DNA of 64,000 nt, taken from positions 17,433 through 81,432 of the forward strand of contig NZ_FPBH01000036.1 in assembly GCF_900116445.1 (NCBI RefSeq). Direction: 5' to 3'. A program made the position numbers and the translations under genes. The stretch is from Paraburkholderia aspalathi. GTDB taxonomy: Bacteria; Pseudomonadota; Gammaproteobacteria; Burkholderiales; Burkholderiaceae. Below are positions 41,396 through 50,188 of the stretch, piece after piece. Below the pieces are notes generated by a model that saw nothing but the letters and a program-made list of their open reading frames with translations, did not search any database and had not been told where the DNA came from. Positions within the stretch are counted from its first letter, which is position 1. Each line of letters opens with the position of its first letter.

Positions 41396-42196
41396 ATGTC
41401 CACTTACCTCATTCGCCCCGATCTCGTGACCTCGCAGGAAGGTCCCTATCTCGCCGCGGCCGAGCTGACGCAAAACGAAGCGCGCGCGACGGCGCCACAT
41501 AGTCATGCGCGCGGACAGCTCATGGGCGCGCTGAGCGGCCTCGTCTCGGTCGGACTCGACAAGCAGCAATGGGTTGTTCCTGCGATACACGCGATCTGGA
41601 TTCCGCCGCATTGCGCCCACTCCGTGCGGTCGTATGGCCCGTTCTCAGGGTGGAGCGTGTTCATCGCAGAACAGAGGTGCACGCCCTTACCTCGCGAACC
41701 TCGCGCGATCAGAACAGCCCCCTTGTTGCGCGAGGCCGTGCGGCGCGCCGCGACCTGGCCGGGTATCGAACTCGACGAAGCGCAGACGCGCATTGCGGAC
41801 GTCATCATCGATGAACTGGCCGCAGCGAAAGAGGAATCACTAGGTCTGCCGAGCCCGGAAGATCCAAGGCTCGTCCGGATCACCGACGCATTGGCGAGCG
41901 ATCTTTCAGATAATCGCCGCCTCGAAGAATGGGCCGCGTGGGCTGGCGTCGCACCGCGTACGCTGAGCCGGCGTTTCGTGGCGGAGACGGGCCTGACGTT
42001 CGCGCAATGGCGTCAACAAGCCCGTCTGCTTCGCGCGCTCGAGCTCGTCGCGGACGGCCTGCCTGTCACGACGATTGCGCTTGAACTCGGCTACGACAAC
42101 GTCAGCGCGTTTATCGACATGTTCCGGCGAGTGATGGGGACGACGCCGGGGCGATACGCAACGGCTGCGAATCCGGACGATAGAGCCACGATCTGA
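41396..42196 (+). CDS. AraC family transcriptional regulator with N-terminal cupin
   Basis: Predicted regulator of 266 residues. The N-terminal cupin-like half has HSHARGQLMGAL and IPPHCAHSV; the C-terminal HTH pair contains LEEWAAWAGVAPRTLSRRFV and TTIALELGYDNVSAFIDMFR with the usual PGRYA ending. The frame is open from a GTG at 41342, but the ATG at 41396 gives the expected start. It is divergent from the small gene/quinone reductase unit, with 97 bases between, so it is likely its local regulator. No ligand can be deduced. Confidence 0.85.
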   Translation: MSTYLIRPDLVTSQEGPYLAAAELTQNEARATAPHSHARGQLMGALSGLVSVGLDKQQWVVPAIHAIWIPPHCAHSVRSYGPFSGWSVFIAEQRCTPLPREPRAIRTAPLLREAVRRAATWPGIELDEAQTRIADVIIDELAAAKEESLGLPSPEDPRLVRITDALASDLSDNRRLEEWAAWAGVAPRTLSRRFVAETGLTFAQWRQQARLLRALELVADGLPVTTIALELGYDNVSAFIDMFRRVMGTTPGRYATAANPDDRATI

Positions 42197-42253
42197 TTCA
42201 TGAGGGGCGTCCGCACCGCATCGCCCTCAACGAACTTTCTTCGCAGACGCCGT

Positions 42254-43255
42254 TCAGCTTTTCGACGCAGCATTAAACACCGGCGCGAGCCCCGTGTTGT
42301 CCAGCAAGCTGCTGAATTCACCGAGCCGTTTGTGCAGATACGCCGGCACATCGACATCCGCGTAATCGTAGAAGCCACGCGCATCGCGCAGACCATCGCG
42401 GCCTTCCCGCATGTTGTCGCTGACGATCGCGGCGGGCAGGAAGCGTGGATCGATCGCCCGCGCCAGATAGTGCGACGCATAGTAGAGAATGTCGCAGCCG
42501 CCCCAGTCGATAAACTCGAGCAGACCCAGCACGGAAAACCTCAGACCGAAACCGGTACGGATCGCCGTATCGATGTCTTCCGCGCTGGCAACGCCCTCCT
42601 CGACCATGCGCGCGGCCTCGTTCATCGCCAGCGCCTGGATGCGCGGCACGATGTATCCCGCCGACGGCGCGCACACCACCGGCACTTTGCCGACCCGGCG
42701 CAGCAAGGCGACCACGCGCTCAACGGTCGCTGCGGCCGTGGCATCGCTACGACTGACTTCAACAAGCGGCATCAAGTGAGCCGGGTTGAGCCAGTGCGCG
42801 TTGAGAAGCCGCCCGGGATGCACGACCACCTGCTGAAGCTCGGTCACAAGAAACGTCGACGTGGTCGATGCAAACAACACGTCCGCCCCGGCGTGTTCGC
42901 ATAGCCATGCGAACGCGACCTGCTTGGCCTCCATCACTTCCGGGACGGCCTCGAAGACGATCTCGCCTTCGGCAAGCTCTTCCCGCGCGTGCTCACGATC
43001 CACGATGACGATGCGCGCCATCGTCTCCGCAGCCTGCGCCTCGCTGATGCGGCCCAACACCACCAGCGTCTGCAACTGCCGCACGATCTCGCCACGCGCG
43101 GCAGCCGCGAAGGCGCTGCGAGCCGCCGGGTCGCGCTCCTTGAAGTCGATCAGCGTGACGCGCAAGCCGGCATAAGCGAAGGCAAGCGCGATGCCTTGCC
43201 CCATCCGCCCCGCACCGAGGATATGAACGTGCTGGATGTCGACGGCCGCGCTCAT
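42254..43255 (-). CDS. 3-hydroxyacyl-CoA dehydrogenase family protein (single-domain, carnitine/hydroxybutyrate type)
   Basis: Predicted NAD-dependent dehydrogenase of 333 residues. The Rossmann motif is ILGAGRMGQG (12-21), followed by IVFEAVPEVMEAKQ and FASTTSTFLVTEL; LLNAHWLNPAHLMPLVEV contains the catalytic-type histidine, and the C-terminal helical domain begins near GYIVPRIQALAMNEAAR. The length fits small 3-hydroxyacyl-CoA, L-carnitine or L-gulonate dehydrogenases rather than bifunctional FadB. It overlaps the opine-dehydrogenase-like gene by four bases, so the two are coupled. The carbon substrate is unknown. Confidence 0.8.
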   Translation of the reverse strand: MSAAVDIQHVHILGAGRMGQGIALAFAYAGLRVTLIDFKERDPAARSAFAAAARGEIVRQLQTLVVLGRISEAQAAETMARIVIVDREHAREELAEGEIVFEAVPEVMEAKQVAFAWLCEHAGADVLFASTTSTFLVTELQQVVVHPGRLLNAHWLNPAHLMPLVEVSRSDATAAATVERVVALLRRVGKVPVVCAPSAGYIVPRIQALAMNEAARMVEEGVASAEDIDTAIRTGFGLRFSVLGLLEFIDWGGCDILYYASHYLARAIDPRFLPAAIVSDNMREGRDGLRDARGFYDYADVDVPAYLHKRLGEFSSLLDNTGLAPVFNAASKS

Positions 43256-44358
43256 TGATCGAAACCCCGTTCGAGCAAGGCCGTCATCGCCTCGCGCGAA
43301 AGCGACGCAAGGCCCAGCCGCTCGAGCGTGCGGCCTTCGCCGTACAGGTCGCGCTCCGACACCGCGCTCGCCAGATTCAGCAGACCTTCGGCGACGGGCG
43401 TCGGCACGCCGGCCCAGCGTCCCGCCGAAACGAGAAACGACAAACCGAGCCGCGTGTCTTCGAGCATATAGCGGTGCGTCTTCAGATCGATGTCCTCGCG
43501 CCAGTCGCCGCTATCGGTCAGCTTGCCGTGCGCGCCGCGGCCGTACATCCACTCGTCGCCCTCGCTCGCGTAGTGGTCGGCGAGCGGAAAATGCGGCGCG
43601 CCGTAGCCAAGGGCCTCGCGTACCGCCATACGTTCGGCGTCGAGCACACTCGTCACGCGGCGGATCGACGGTTGCGTGCCTTCGTTATGGATGTCCCAGG
43701 CATCGAAGTGCTCGAGCGGGCCGGCGTTCATCATGATCAGTGGCGGGTGGATCACCGGTCCCGCGTTCATCAGGGCGCCGCTCAACGCATCCTCGATCGG
43801 TTCGACCGACGGATAGGCCTGCTGCAGCACCGGAACCGCCCACGTCGCAAACCGTGCGGGAAAGACGCCGCTCGGCAGGCGCGTAGCGTATGCGCTCACC
43901 ACCACATTGTCCTCGCCATGTTTGCGTGCGAGGTACGGCAACGTGCCGGTCTCCGCGAAGGCCACCTCGTGCGCGTTGCCCGCCTCGTGCATCGCCTTCG
44001 CGAACACATAGCTGCCGAACGTGCCGGGCGGCAGGAACACCACCTGATGGTCCGCGAGAAATGGTGCCAGTTGAGCCGCCAGCGCTTCGTGCGTCGTTGA
44101 AGGCAACGGAATCACGATGAGCGCTGCGCCCTCCACCGCTTCCGCCAGATCGTCGACGAGACGTATCGCGCCTGGCTGCGCGCCGATCGGCACCCGCCGC
44201 TCGCCGCGAAAGTCCTTGACCTTGAGCGCGCCGAGTTCGCGCAGCCGCGCCGCGGCGACCGTATCGCGGCGCCACCACGTCACGTTATGGCCTTTTTCCA
44301 GCATGTCGATCACGGCCGCATAGCAGCCATGCCCCCCGCCCAGTACGCTGACATTCAT
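43252..44358 (-). CDS. NAD/NADP octopine-nopaline dehydrogenase family protein
   Basis: Predicted opine-dehydrogenase-family oxidoreductase of 368 residues. The Rossmann loop GGGHGCYAAVIDMLEKGHNV is near the N-terminus and the family block VIHPPLIMMNAGPLEHFDAW carries the conserved histidine and asparagine in the middle. The ATG at 44358 is chosen because AAGGAG lies seven bases upstream; a GTG three bases earlier is less likely. It is the first gene of a two-gene unit with a 3-hydroxyacyl-CoA dehydrogenase-like gene. Relatives condense or cleave amino acid/keto acid adducts; the true substrate is unclear. Confidence 0.8.
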   Translation of the reverse strand: MNVSVLGGGHGCYAAVIDMLEKGHNVTWWRRDTVAAARLRELGALKVKDFRGERRVPIGAQPGAIRLVDDLAEAVEGAALIVIPLPSTTHEALAAQLAPFLADHQVVFLPPGTFGSYVFAKAMHEAGNAHEVAFAETGTLPYLARKHGEDNVVVSAYATRLPSGVFPARFATWAVPVLQQAYPSVEPIEDALSGALMNAGPVIHPPLIMMNAGPLEHFDAWDIHNEGTQPSIRRVTSVLDAERMAVREALGYGAPHFPLADHYASEGDEWMYGRGAHGKLTDSGDWREDIDLKTHRYMLEDTRLGLSFLVSAGRWAGVPTPVAEGLLNLASAVSERDLYGEGRTLERLGLASLSREAMTALLERGFDQ

Positions 44359-44580
44359 CACACTTCTCCTTGTTCGATGATCATCAGACTACGGGGTCGC
44401 CGGCACAAAGACGCTTCACCGCGCGCAAGCCGCATTCAAATCCGGCAACTCAATGAGAACGCCGTCGCGCGCCTGCTGAACAATCTCGCTATCCGGGTCG
44501 ATCCGTTCTTGCGCGAAAAAAATGGCCATCGCATGATGAGCGCGCTGCCCGCTCCCCGCTCCCCGCTTCGAGGCCCATGA

Positions 44581-45564
44581 ATGGAAATCGCGATTTCACG
44601 CAGAAACCGTAACCGTCTGATCGCATCGCACGCCCGCGAGGATATCGAGCGGGAAGTCTCACAGGTGCTCTGTCCGCACCGGATGGAAGTCCCTCACCGT
44701 GGCCCGCTCAACGCCGAGCTATACGGCGTCGCGCTGCATCAGGCGATGCTCCTCGAACTCCACTACGGCAGCGAAACCCACATCGATGCCGGCGACATCG
44801 GCAATCACTACCTGTTTCGCACCACGCTCAGCGGCCAATGCGCACTTGAATCAGGCGGCGAACGCGTTTCGCTGCGGGCCGGGAGCCTGAGCGTGTCATC
44901 GCCCGCACGCATGAGCCGCATCGTCACGGATCGCGAATGCCGCAACCTGCTCTTGCGGATCGACCGCCAGGCGCTCGAGGTCAAGCTTGCCGAGATGTTG
45001 AACGACAGCGTCAAACAACCGCTCGTGTTCGATCTCGCTTTCGACAATGCACACACGGGCACCACGGTTTTTTTGTCGACCCTGCGCTACCTGTGCAATC
45101 TGTGCGATCAGTTCGACGAGCCCGCGCAGGAACGGATCTTCGGCCGCGATCTCACGCAGTGGCTGATGACCGTTCTGCTCAGCCAGCTGCCGCATTCGTA
45201 CAGCGCGACGCTGGCCCGTGCCTCCTCGTCGCCACTGCCGGTCCACGTGCGCCGCGCGCGCGACTATATCGACGCCCACCTCGACGAGCCGCTGCGGATG
45301 GACGCCCTGGCGCGCGCCGCCGGTGTTTCGACGCGCACGCTACAGAACGGTTTCAGCCAGTTCCTCAATACGTCGCCCGGGGGCTATATCCGCGAACGGA
45401 GACTCGAAGCCGTGCACCGCGCACTACAGACGCAGTCTGAACGCTCGGTGACCGATATTTTCATCGAGCACGGCGTGCACAGCTTTGGGCATTTCGCCAA
45501 GGCGTACGCGCGGCGCTTCGGCTGCCTGCCATCGGCCACCGCGAAGCGCATGGTGCGCAACTGA
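44581..45564 (+). CDS. AraC family transcriptional regulator (AraC_binding_2 type)
   Basis: Predicted regulator of 327 residues, with a long N-terminal sensor part (about 1-210) and a C-terminal double HTH: PLRMDALARAAGVSTRTLQN and SVTDIFIEHGVHSFGHFAKA with the RRFG ending. It is divergent from the opine-dehydrogenase-like pair, 222 bases away, and five bases upstream of a LysR gene in the same direction. Local control of the pair is likely. It resembles regulators of aromatic or amine metabolism, with low specificity. Confidence 0.84.
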   Translation: MEIAISRRNRNRLIASHAREDIEREVSQVLCPHRMEVPHRGPLNAELYGVALHQAMLLELHYGSETHIDAGDIGNHYLFRTTLSGQCALESGGERVSLRAGSLSVSSPARMSRIVTDRECRNLLLRIDRQALEVKLAEMLNDSVKQPLVFDLAFDNAHTGTTVFLSTLRYLCNLCDQFDEPAQERIFGRDLTQWLMTVLLSQLPHSYSATLARASSSPLPVHVRRARDYIDAHLDEPLRMDALARAAGVSTRTLQNGFSQFLNTSPGGYIRERRLEAVHRALQTQSERSVTDIFIEHGVHSFGHFAKAYARRFGCLPSATAKRMVRN

Positions 45565-45569
45565 CTCCC

Positions 45570-46643
45570 ATGCAGACCGATCCCGCCAACTCCGCTGATC
45601 CGACCGCTTCCGCCGATTCCGTTTCGCACGAACATGACCCGTTGTCCTTCGCAGAGACCGCCGGGGCTCCGCGTGTGCGAGACCTCGATCTAAATCTGCT
45701 GAAGGCATTTCACGCGGTGTACATCGAGAAAAACGTCGGCCGCGCGGCGTTGCGGCTGGGGATCACGCAGCCTTCCGTGAGCCATGCGCTTGCCCGCCTG
45801 CGGCTCGTGTTTCGCGACGCGCTGTTCGTGCGTACGCCCGGCGGTGTCGAAGCAACGCCGCGTGCGCAGCGCCTCGCGATTTCCATCGATCGCGTGCTGG
45901 AGATTCTCCAGGACATGCTCGACGAAGGCGCGCAGTTCCGCGCGGCCACGTCGCGCCGTGTGTTCCGCCTGCATATGAGCGACTTCGCCGAAGCCGCGTT
46001 TCTGCCGACGCTAATGCGCGAACTCGATACGCGAGCGCCCGGTGTGGTGATCGAAACCCATCAGATCGACGACAGCCAGTTCAATGTCGCGCTCGAATCG
46101 GGCCGCATCGACTTTGCGCTCGGGCATTTTCCGCATGCGTCGAGCCACTTTCACCATAGCGAACTGCTGCAGGAGCGTTATGTGTTGCTGATGGCGCGGC
46201 GCGTGGCGGAGCAGTTCGAACTGCGGGAAGGCTATACGCTGAATGCGAACGTGCCCGCAGGGCTGCACTTCATCGCGGTCACTTCTCACCCGCAATCGGT
46301 CGAACTGCTCGAGCGCTATGGGCTCACCTCGCGCGTGCGGATTGCCGTGCCGAACTTCATGGTGGTGCCGGCTATCCTGAGCCGCTGCGATTACGCGCTG
46401 ATTCTGCCCCGCACCGTTGCGCGCGCGTTCTCCACGCTCGGTGAATCGGCCGTGTTCGAACTCGAAGATGCGCTCACGTGGCCCGTGAACGCCTACTGGC
46501 ATCGCCGTTTCGATACCGATCCCGGCCACCGGTGGTTGCGCGGTGTGCTCATGGAGCTGTTCCGGATCGGCGCCCGTGAGCCTTTCGACAGCTGGCTCAG
46601 CGCGCCGCTCGATCTCAATCCGGAAGGCGTACGTAGCGTCTGA
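45570..46643 (+). CDS. LysR family regulator (NodD/PcpR-like) with extended N-terminus
   Basis: Predicted regulator of 357 residues. About 37 low-complexity residues precede the HTH, which contains LNLLKAFHAVYIEKNVGRAA and TQPSVSHALARLRLVFRDAL, the NodD-like subgroup sequence. The effector domain includes FRLHMSDFAEAAFLPTLMRE. It begins five bases after the AraC gene, so both regulators may be cotranscribed. A later start near residue 37 is possible. Its targets could include the porin, MFS carrier or opine-type pair. Confidence 0.83.
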   Translation: MQTDPANSADPTASADSVSHEHDPLSFAETAGAPRVRDLDLNLLKAFHAVYIEKNVGRAALRLGITQPSVSHALARLRLVFRDALFVRTPGGVEATPRAQRLAISIDRVLEILQDMLDEGAQFRAATSRRVFRLHMSDFAEAAFLPTLMRELDTRAPGVVIETHQIDDSQFNVALESGRIDFALGHFPHASSHFHHSELLQERYVLLMARRVAEQFELREGYTLNANVPAGLHFIAVTSHPQSVELLERYGLTSRVRIAVPNFMVVPAILSRCDYALILPRTVARAFSTLGESAVFELEDALTWPVNAYWHRRFDTDPGHRWLRGVLMELFRIGAREPFDSWLSAPLDLNPEGVRSV

Positions 46644-46656
46644 ACGCGTCGGGAGC

Positions 46657-46680
46657 GACCCGCCGCTTCACCAGCGGGTC
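46657..46680. terminator. Hairpin between convergent LysR and porin genes
   Basis: GACCCGC (46657-46663), a 10-base loop and GCGGGTC (46674-46680) form a perfect 7-bp stem in the 52-base gap between convergent genes. The position suggests shared termination; there is no T-run. Confidence 0.5.
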
Positions 46681-46695
46681 AGCTTGATCGGCCGC

Positions 46696-47790
46696 CTAGA
46701 AGGCCGTCATGATGCCAGCCACCACCGAGCTTGCAGTCGCGCCAGCCTTCGCCACCGATACCCCGCCACCCGCCGCGCCATTGACCGTGAAGTTCGCGTG
46801 CGCGCCGTTGCGGATCATCGCTGCGCCCGTATAGAGCACGGTGCGCTTCGAAAGCGGATAGTCGCAGCGCACGCCAAACGAATCTGCATTGCCTGCGCTG
46901 TCGGCCACTTTCCGGTAATGACCGTAGCTCAGCAACACCAGCGAACGGCCCACCGGCACGGTGGCGTCGAGTTCGAACAGATCGTTGTGCGGATTCGAAC
47001 TGGCGGCGTTCACGCTCGTCGTGACGTCCGGCCCGCCGCGATGCCGTAGATAGATGAAAGCCGGTTTGATGAAGCCGAAATCGTACGAGATTGCCCCAAG
47101 CGCGTAATTGCCGGCGGCCGTCGGACTTTTCGCGTTCAGTGCCGCCGCACTCGCCGGACTGAAGGTCTGCTGCATGTAGTCGGCGTCGATCGACAGACTG
47201 CCGTTCACGTAGTTAACCGAGGCGCCATACGTATCGCCCAGCGTCGAAGGAACGTTCGATGCACCGTTCGCTCCGCGCGCGGCGATAGCCCGCACCAGCA
47301 CGCCGCCTATACGAGGCGAGGAATAGCGTATCGAGTTGTTCACGCGCAGAAAGGTCGGCCCGACGAAGTTATTCGCCGCATTGCCCCATGCGAGGCCGGC
47401 GCCGTCGCCCGGCAAGCTGTAGGTCACGAACGAGGTATGCAGGACTGTGTAATTGACGCCCGCCTGCATCGCGCCAAACGGACCCGACAGCCCGACCCAC
47501 GCTTCGCGTCCGAACAGCGCGCCGTTGTTGCCGAGCGTACCGTTAGCCGAATTGAAGCCGTTTTCGAGCTTGAAGATCGCGCGATAACCGCCGCCAAGAT
47601 CTTCACTGCCCTTCAAGCCGAATTGCGTCGCGAAGATATCGCCGCTGCCCATCCGCACCACGTGGTTGGGGCCGAAATTCGCGTATTCGATCGACGTGTC
47701 GATCCGTCCGTACAAAGTCACGCTCGATTGCGCAAGCGCGGGTGCCGCTGCGAGGCTCAGCAGCGACACGCACCACATCCGTTTGGTCAT
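46696..47790 (-). CDS. Gram-negative trimeric porin
   Basis: Predicted outer-membrane porin of 364 residues. The signal peptide MTKRMWCVSLLSLAAAPALA precedes QSSVTLYGRIDTSIEYA; LKGSEDLGGGYRAIFKLENG and a terminal phenylalanine (VAGIMTAF) complete the pattern. It shares a 384-bp divergent upstream region with the MFS carrier at 48175, so the pair may move one substrate across both membranes. It is distinct from the porins at 16053 and 27521. Confidence 0.86.
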   Translation of the reverse strand: MTKRMWCVSLLSLAAAPALAQSSVTLYGRIDTSIEYANFGPNHVVRMGSGDIFATQFGLKGSEDLGGGYRAIFKLENGFNSANGTLGNNGALFGREAWVGLSGPFGAMQAGVNYTVLHTSFVTYSLPGDGAGLAWGNAANNFVGPTFLRVNNSIRYSSPRIGGVLVRAIAARGANGASNVPSTLGDTYGASVNYVNGSLSIDADYMQQTFSPASAAALNAKSPTAAGNYALGAISYDFGFIKPAFIYLRHRGGPDVTTSVNAASSNPHNDLFELDATVPVGRSLVLLSYGHYRKVADSAGNADSFGVRCDYPLSKRTVLYTGAAMIRNGAHANFTVNGAAGGGVSVAKAGATASSVVAGIMTAF

Positions 47791-48174
47791 TCCCTTAGTC
47801 CCGGCGAAAGTCTGGTTCTAACTGCCGCGCGGATTTGCCGTCGCGACGCTCGTGTTTTCCGTCTTCTCCGAAGGCTTTCGTTTGATGGAGCGGAAAACGA
47901 AGCGAGTCTAGGAACACCAATTTCGAGCGTCGATGAATGCGCACATATAACACTTATAGACAGCGCGAATGAGGTGCGCCGCGCACGGTACAACGGCCTC
48001 TTGCGCCTTATGCGACAAGCCTTTCCGGCCGCCTCCTGGGGAAAACTTTAGTGACCCAGGGGAATCTCGCCGTGTGTGCGCAGACCTTGCGTATATGTTT
48101 CGGAAATTTGTTTACATACGCTGCTTCGCAACCTCATCGCAACTTCGTCGAATATCAGGCACAGGAGAACCGGC
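47791..48174. other. Divergent promoter region between porin and MFS genes
   Basis: A 384-base stretch with no credible gene. It contains AT-rich words likely to hold promoters, such as ACATATAACACTTATAGAC near 47943 and GGAAATTTGTTTACATACG near 48106. I found no strong palindrome. The CAGGAGA ribosome site of the MFS gene lies at about 48162. Confidence 0.45.
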
Positions 48175-49602
48175 ATGGCCGTATCAACGAGCAATAACCC
48201 TGCACGCAGGCGCTATACGTACGAGTGGTACGTGGTCCTGATCTGCATGCTTGCGTATGTGTTTTCCTTCGTCGACCGACAGGTTCTCGCGTTGATGATC
48301 GAGCCGATCAAGAAGGATCTGCATCTGACCGACACGCAGTTCAGCCTGCTGCAAGGCTTCGCGTTTTCGCTCTTCTACGCGGTGATGGGCATGCCGCTCG
48401 CCTACCTCGCCGACCGCTTCGCCCGCCCGCGCATCATCGCGACAGGCATTGCGTTATGGAGCCTCGCCACCGCGGCGTGCGGCGTCAGTCAGAACTTCAT
48501 CCACATGTTCCTTTCCCGCATGAGTGTCGGCGTGGGAGAAGCCGCGCTGTCGCCCGGAACGTATTCGATGTTGAGCGACTACTTTCCGAAGGAAAAGCTG
48601 GGGCGTGCGGTGGGCGTGTACTCGCTGGGTTCATTCATCGGCGGCGGGATGGCCTTCCTGATCGGCGGGTACGTGATCCATCTGCTCAAGCAGATGACGA
48701 CGGTCAGCGTGCCACTTCTCGGCGACGTGCGTTCGTGGCAACTCACGTTCTTTATTGTCGGCTTGCCGGGCTTTCTCGTTGCTTTGCTGTTTATCCTCAC
48801 CGTGCGCGATCCGGCGCGTCGAGGACTCGTGCGGGATGGCGCCGGCCAGGCAAAGCGCGTGTCGATGGGCGACTCGCTACGCTTCATCGGCACGCATGGT
48901 AAGACGTTCACCTGCCACTACCTCGGCTTCTCGTTCTATGCGATGACGCTGTTCTGCCTGATGAGCTGGACGCCCGCGTTCTATATCCGCCACTTCGGGC
49001 TCACGCCGGCCGAAGCCGGTTACACGCTCGGCACGATCCTGCTGGTCGCGAACACCATCGGCGTGTTCTGCGGCGGGTGGCTCAACGACTGGCTCATGAA
49101 GAAAGGCCGCACGGACGGCCCGATGCTGGCGGGGTTCATCGGCGCGGTTGGAATGCTGGTGCCGGCCGTTGCTTTCACACAGGTCGATAGTCTGAACGCG
49201 TCGCTTGCGCTGCTGGTCGTTGCGATGTTCTTCGCTTCGTTCCCGATGCCCACGTCGACCGCCGCGATGCAGACGCTCGCACCGAACCAGATGCGTGCGC
49301 AGATTTCGGCGGTGTTTTTGCTGGTCTCCAATCTCATCGCACTTGGGATCGGCACGACGCTCGTCGCGCTGCTGACCGACAAGGTGTTCGGGTCGCCGAA
49401 AGCGGTTGGTGATTCGATGTCGATTGTTAATCTTGTCGCCACACTGCTGGCTGCAGGGTTGTTGTGGCTGGGGTGCAAGCAGTTCCGGTTGAGCCTTGCG
49501 CGTGTACAGGGGCAAACGGGTTCGACGGCAACGGCCGGCGCGCATCACGACGGCGCAGAAGCCGCGCATGCCGGCGGCGCTGCCCCGCTCGTGGGACAGT
49601 AA
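48175..49602 (+). CDS. Major facilitator superfamily transporter (spinster-like)
   Basis: Predicted 12-helix inner-membrane carrier of 475 residues. It has FSFVDRQVLALMIEPIKKDL after the first helix, and GVGEAALSPGTYSMLSDYFP in the middle of the N-half, both typical of the spinster/organic-anion MFS group. LADRF supplies the loop 2-3 motif. The frame is open to 48076, but the ATG at 48175 follows CAGGAGA. The C-terminal 25 residues are Gly/Ala/His-rich. It is divergent from a porin and followed by a strong hairpin. The substrate is unknown; sugar acids or aromatic acids are possible. Confidence 0.85.
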   Translation: MAVSTSNNPARRRYTYEWYVVLICMLAYVFSFVDRQVLALMIEPIKKDLHLTDTQFSLLQGFAFSLFYAVMGMPLAYLADRFARPRIIATGIALWSLATAACGVSQNFIHMFLSRMSVGVGEAALSPGTYSMLSDYFPKEKLGRAVGVYSLGSFIGGGMAFLIGGYVIHLLKQMTTVSVPLLGDVRSWQLTFFIVGLPGFLVALLFILTVRDPARRGLVRDGAGQAKRVSMGDSLRFIGTHGKTFTCHYLGFSFYAMTLFCLMSWTPAFYIRHFGLTPAEAGYTLGTILLVANTIGVFCGGWLNDWLMKKGRTDGPMLAGFIGAVGMLVPAVAFTQVDSLNASLALLVVAMFFASFPMPTSTAAMQTLAPNQMRAQISAVFLLVSNLIALGIGTTLVALLTDKVFGSPKAVGDSMSIVNLVATLLAAGLLWLGCKQFRLSLARVQGQTGSTATAGAHHDGAEAAHAGGAAPLVGQ

Positions 49603-49652
49603 GTCTGTTCCTGCTTCGGTCTTAACTCGTTTCTTTGCACTATCCGCTGACG

Positions 49653-49682
49653 GCAGAACCGCCCGCTTTCGGGCGGTTCTGC
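49653..49682 (+). terminator. Strong hairpin after the MFS gene
   Basis: GCAGAACCGCCC (49653-49664), loop GCTTTC, and GGGCGGTTCTGC (49671-49682) form a perfect 12-bp stem. The GCTTTC loop recurs in the hairpin at 51116. There is no long T-run, but the shape is the usual terminator form in this genus. Confidence 0.7.
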
Positions 49683-49759
49683 ATTGCAGGCTTCAACACT
49701 TGACCGTTTGACTTCGATTGAACGGGTGCGAGGCGGTCATCCTCACACCCGTATGGACG

Positions 49760-49972
49760 TCAGTTCCGCGGGATACCCATCTTCTCCATCGTCAGGGTTT
49801 CGTCGGCGCGCCCCCAACCACCGTCGGTGACCTCATCCACGAGAACCATCGAGTAAGGACGGACGCCCTCGCCGAAATACTCGACGAACATGGCCGTCGT
49901 GCGATGGATGATTTCTTCTTTTTTCGCGGCATCGAGCGTGCCTTGCGGAAACTTGTAATTGGCAAATGGCAT
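49760..49972 (-). CDS. Tautomerase family protein (4-oxalocrotonate tautomerase-like)
   Basis: Small enzyme of 70 residues. After removal of Met1 the N-terminus would be Pro (MPFANYKFPQGTL), the catalytic base of the tautomerase family, followed by a helix (AAKKEEIIHRTTAMFVEYFG) and the central strand YSMVLVDEV; the C-terminal GWGRADETLT is like other small OCT members. It is divergent from a LysR regulator and preceded by AAGGAGTT. It may isomerise an unsaturated keto acid; no pathway gene is next to it. Confidence 0.8.
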   Translation of the reverse strand: MPFANYKFPQGTLDAAKKEEIIHRTTAMFVEYFGEGVRPYSMVLVDEVTDGGWGRADETLTMEKMGIPRN

Positions 49973-50105
49973 GAAAAACTCCTTGATTGGGGTTTGAAAA
50001 CGAGGTGTCGGTTTTCGGCACCTGGACAGTCACGCGTGAAGAACCAGTTTCCATTTCTGCTCCTTTACAGGGTGACCGTCAGGTGGCCGACTGCCTTGAG
50101 AGCGA

Positions 50106-50169
50106 TTATTCCCACCCAGAGCACCTGGATAAATGGTGGTAAATTGCCATGACTATTCAATGGGAATAA
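50106..50169. promoter_or_regulatory. 9-bp inverted repeat upstream of the LysR/tautomerase pair
   Basis: TTATTCCCA (50106-50114) and TGGGAATAA (50161-50169) are perfect inverted copies separated by 46 bases, immediately before the LysR start at 50189. The spacing would place them on the same face of a looped promoter, consistent with two half-sites of the divergent LysR regulator. This is inferred from position. Confidence 0.5.
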
Positions 50170-50188
50170 CTAATCGAGATCGGCGGAT

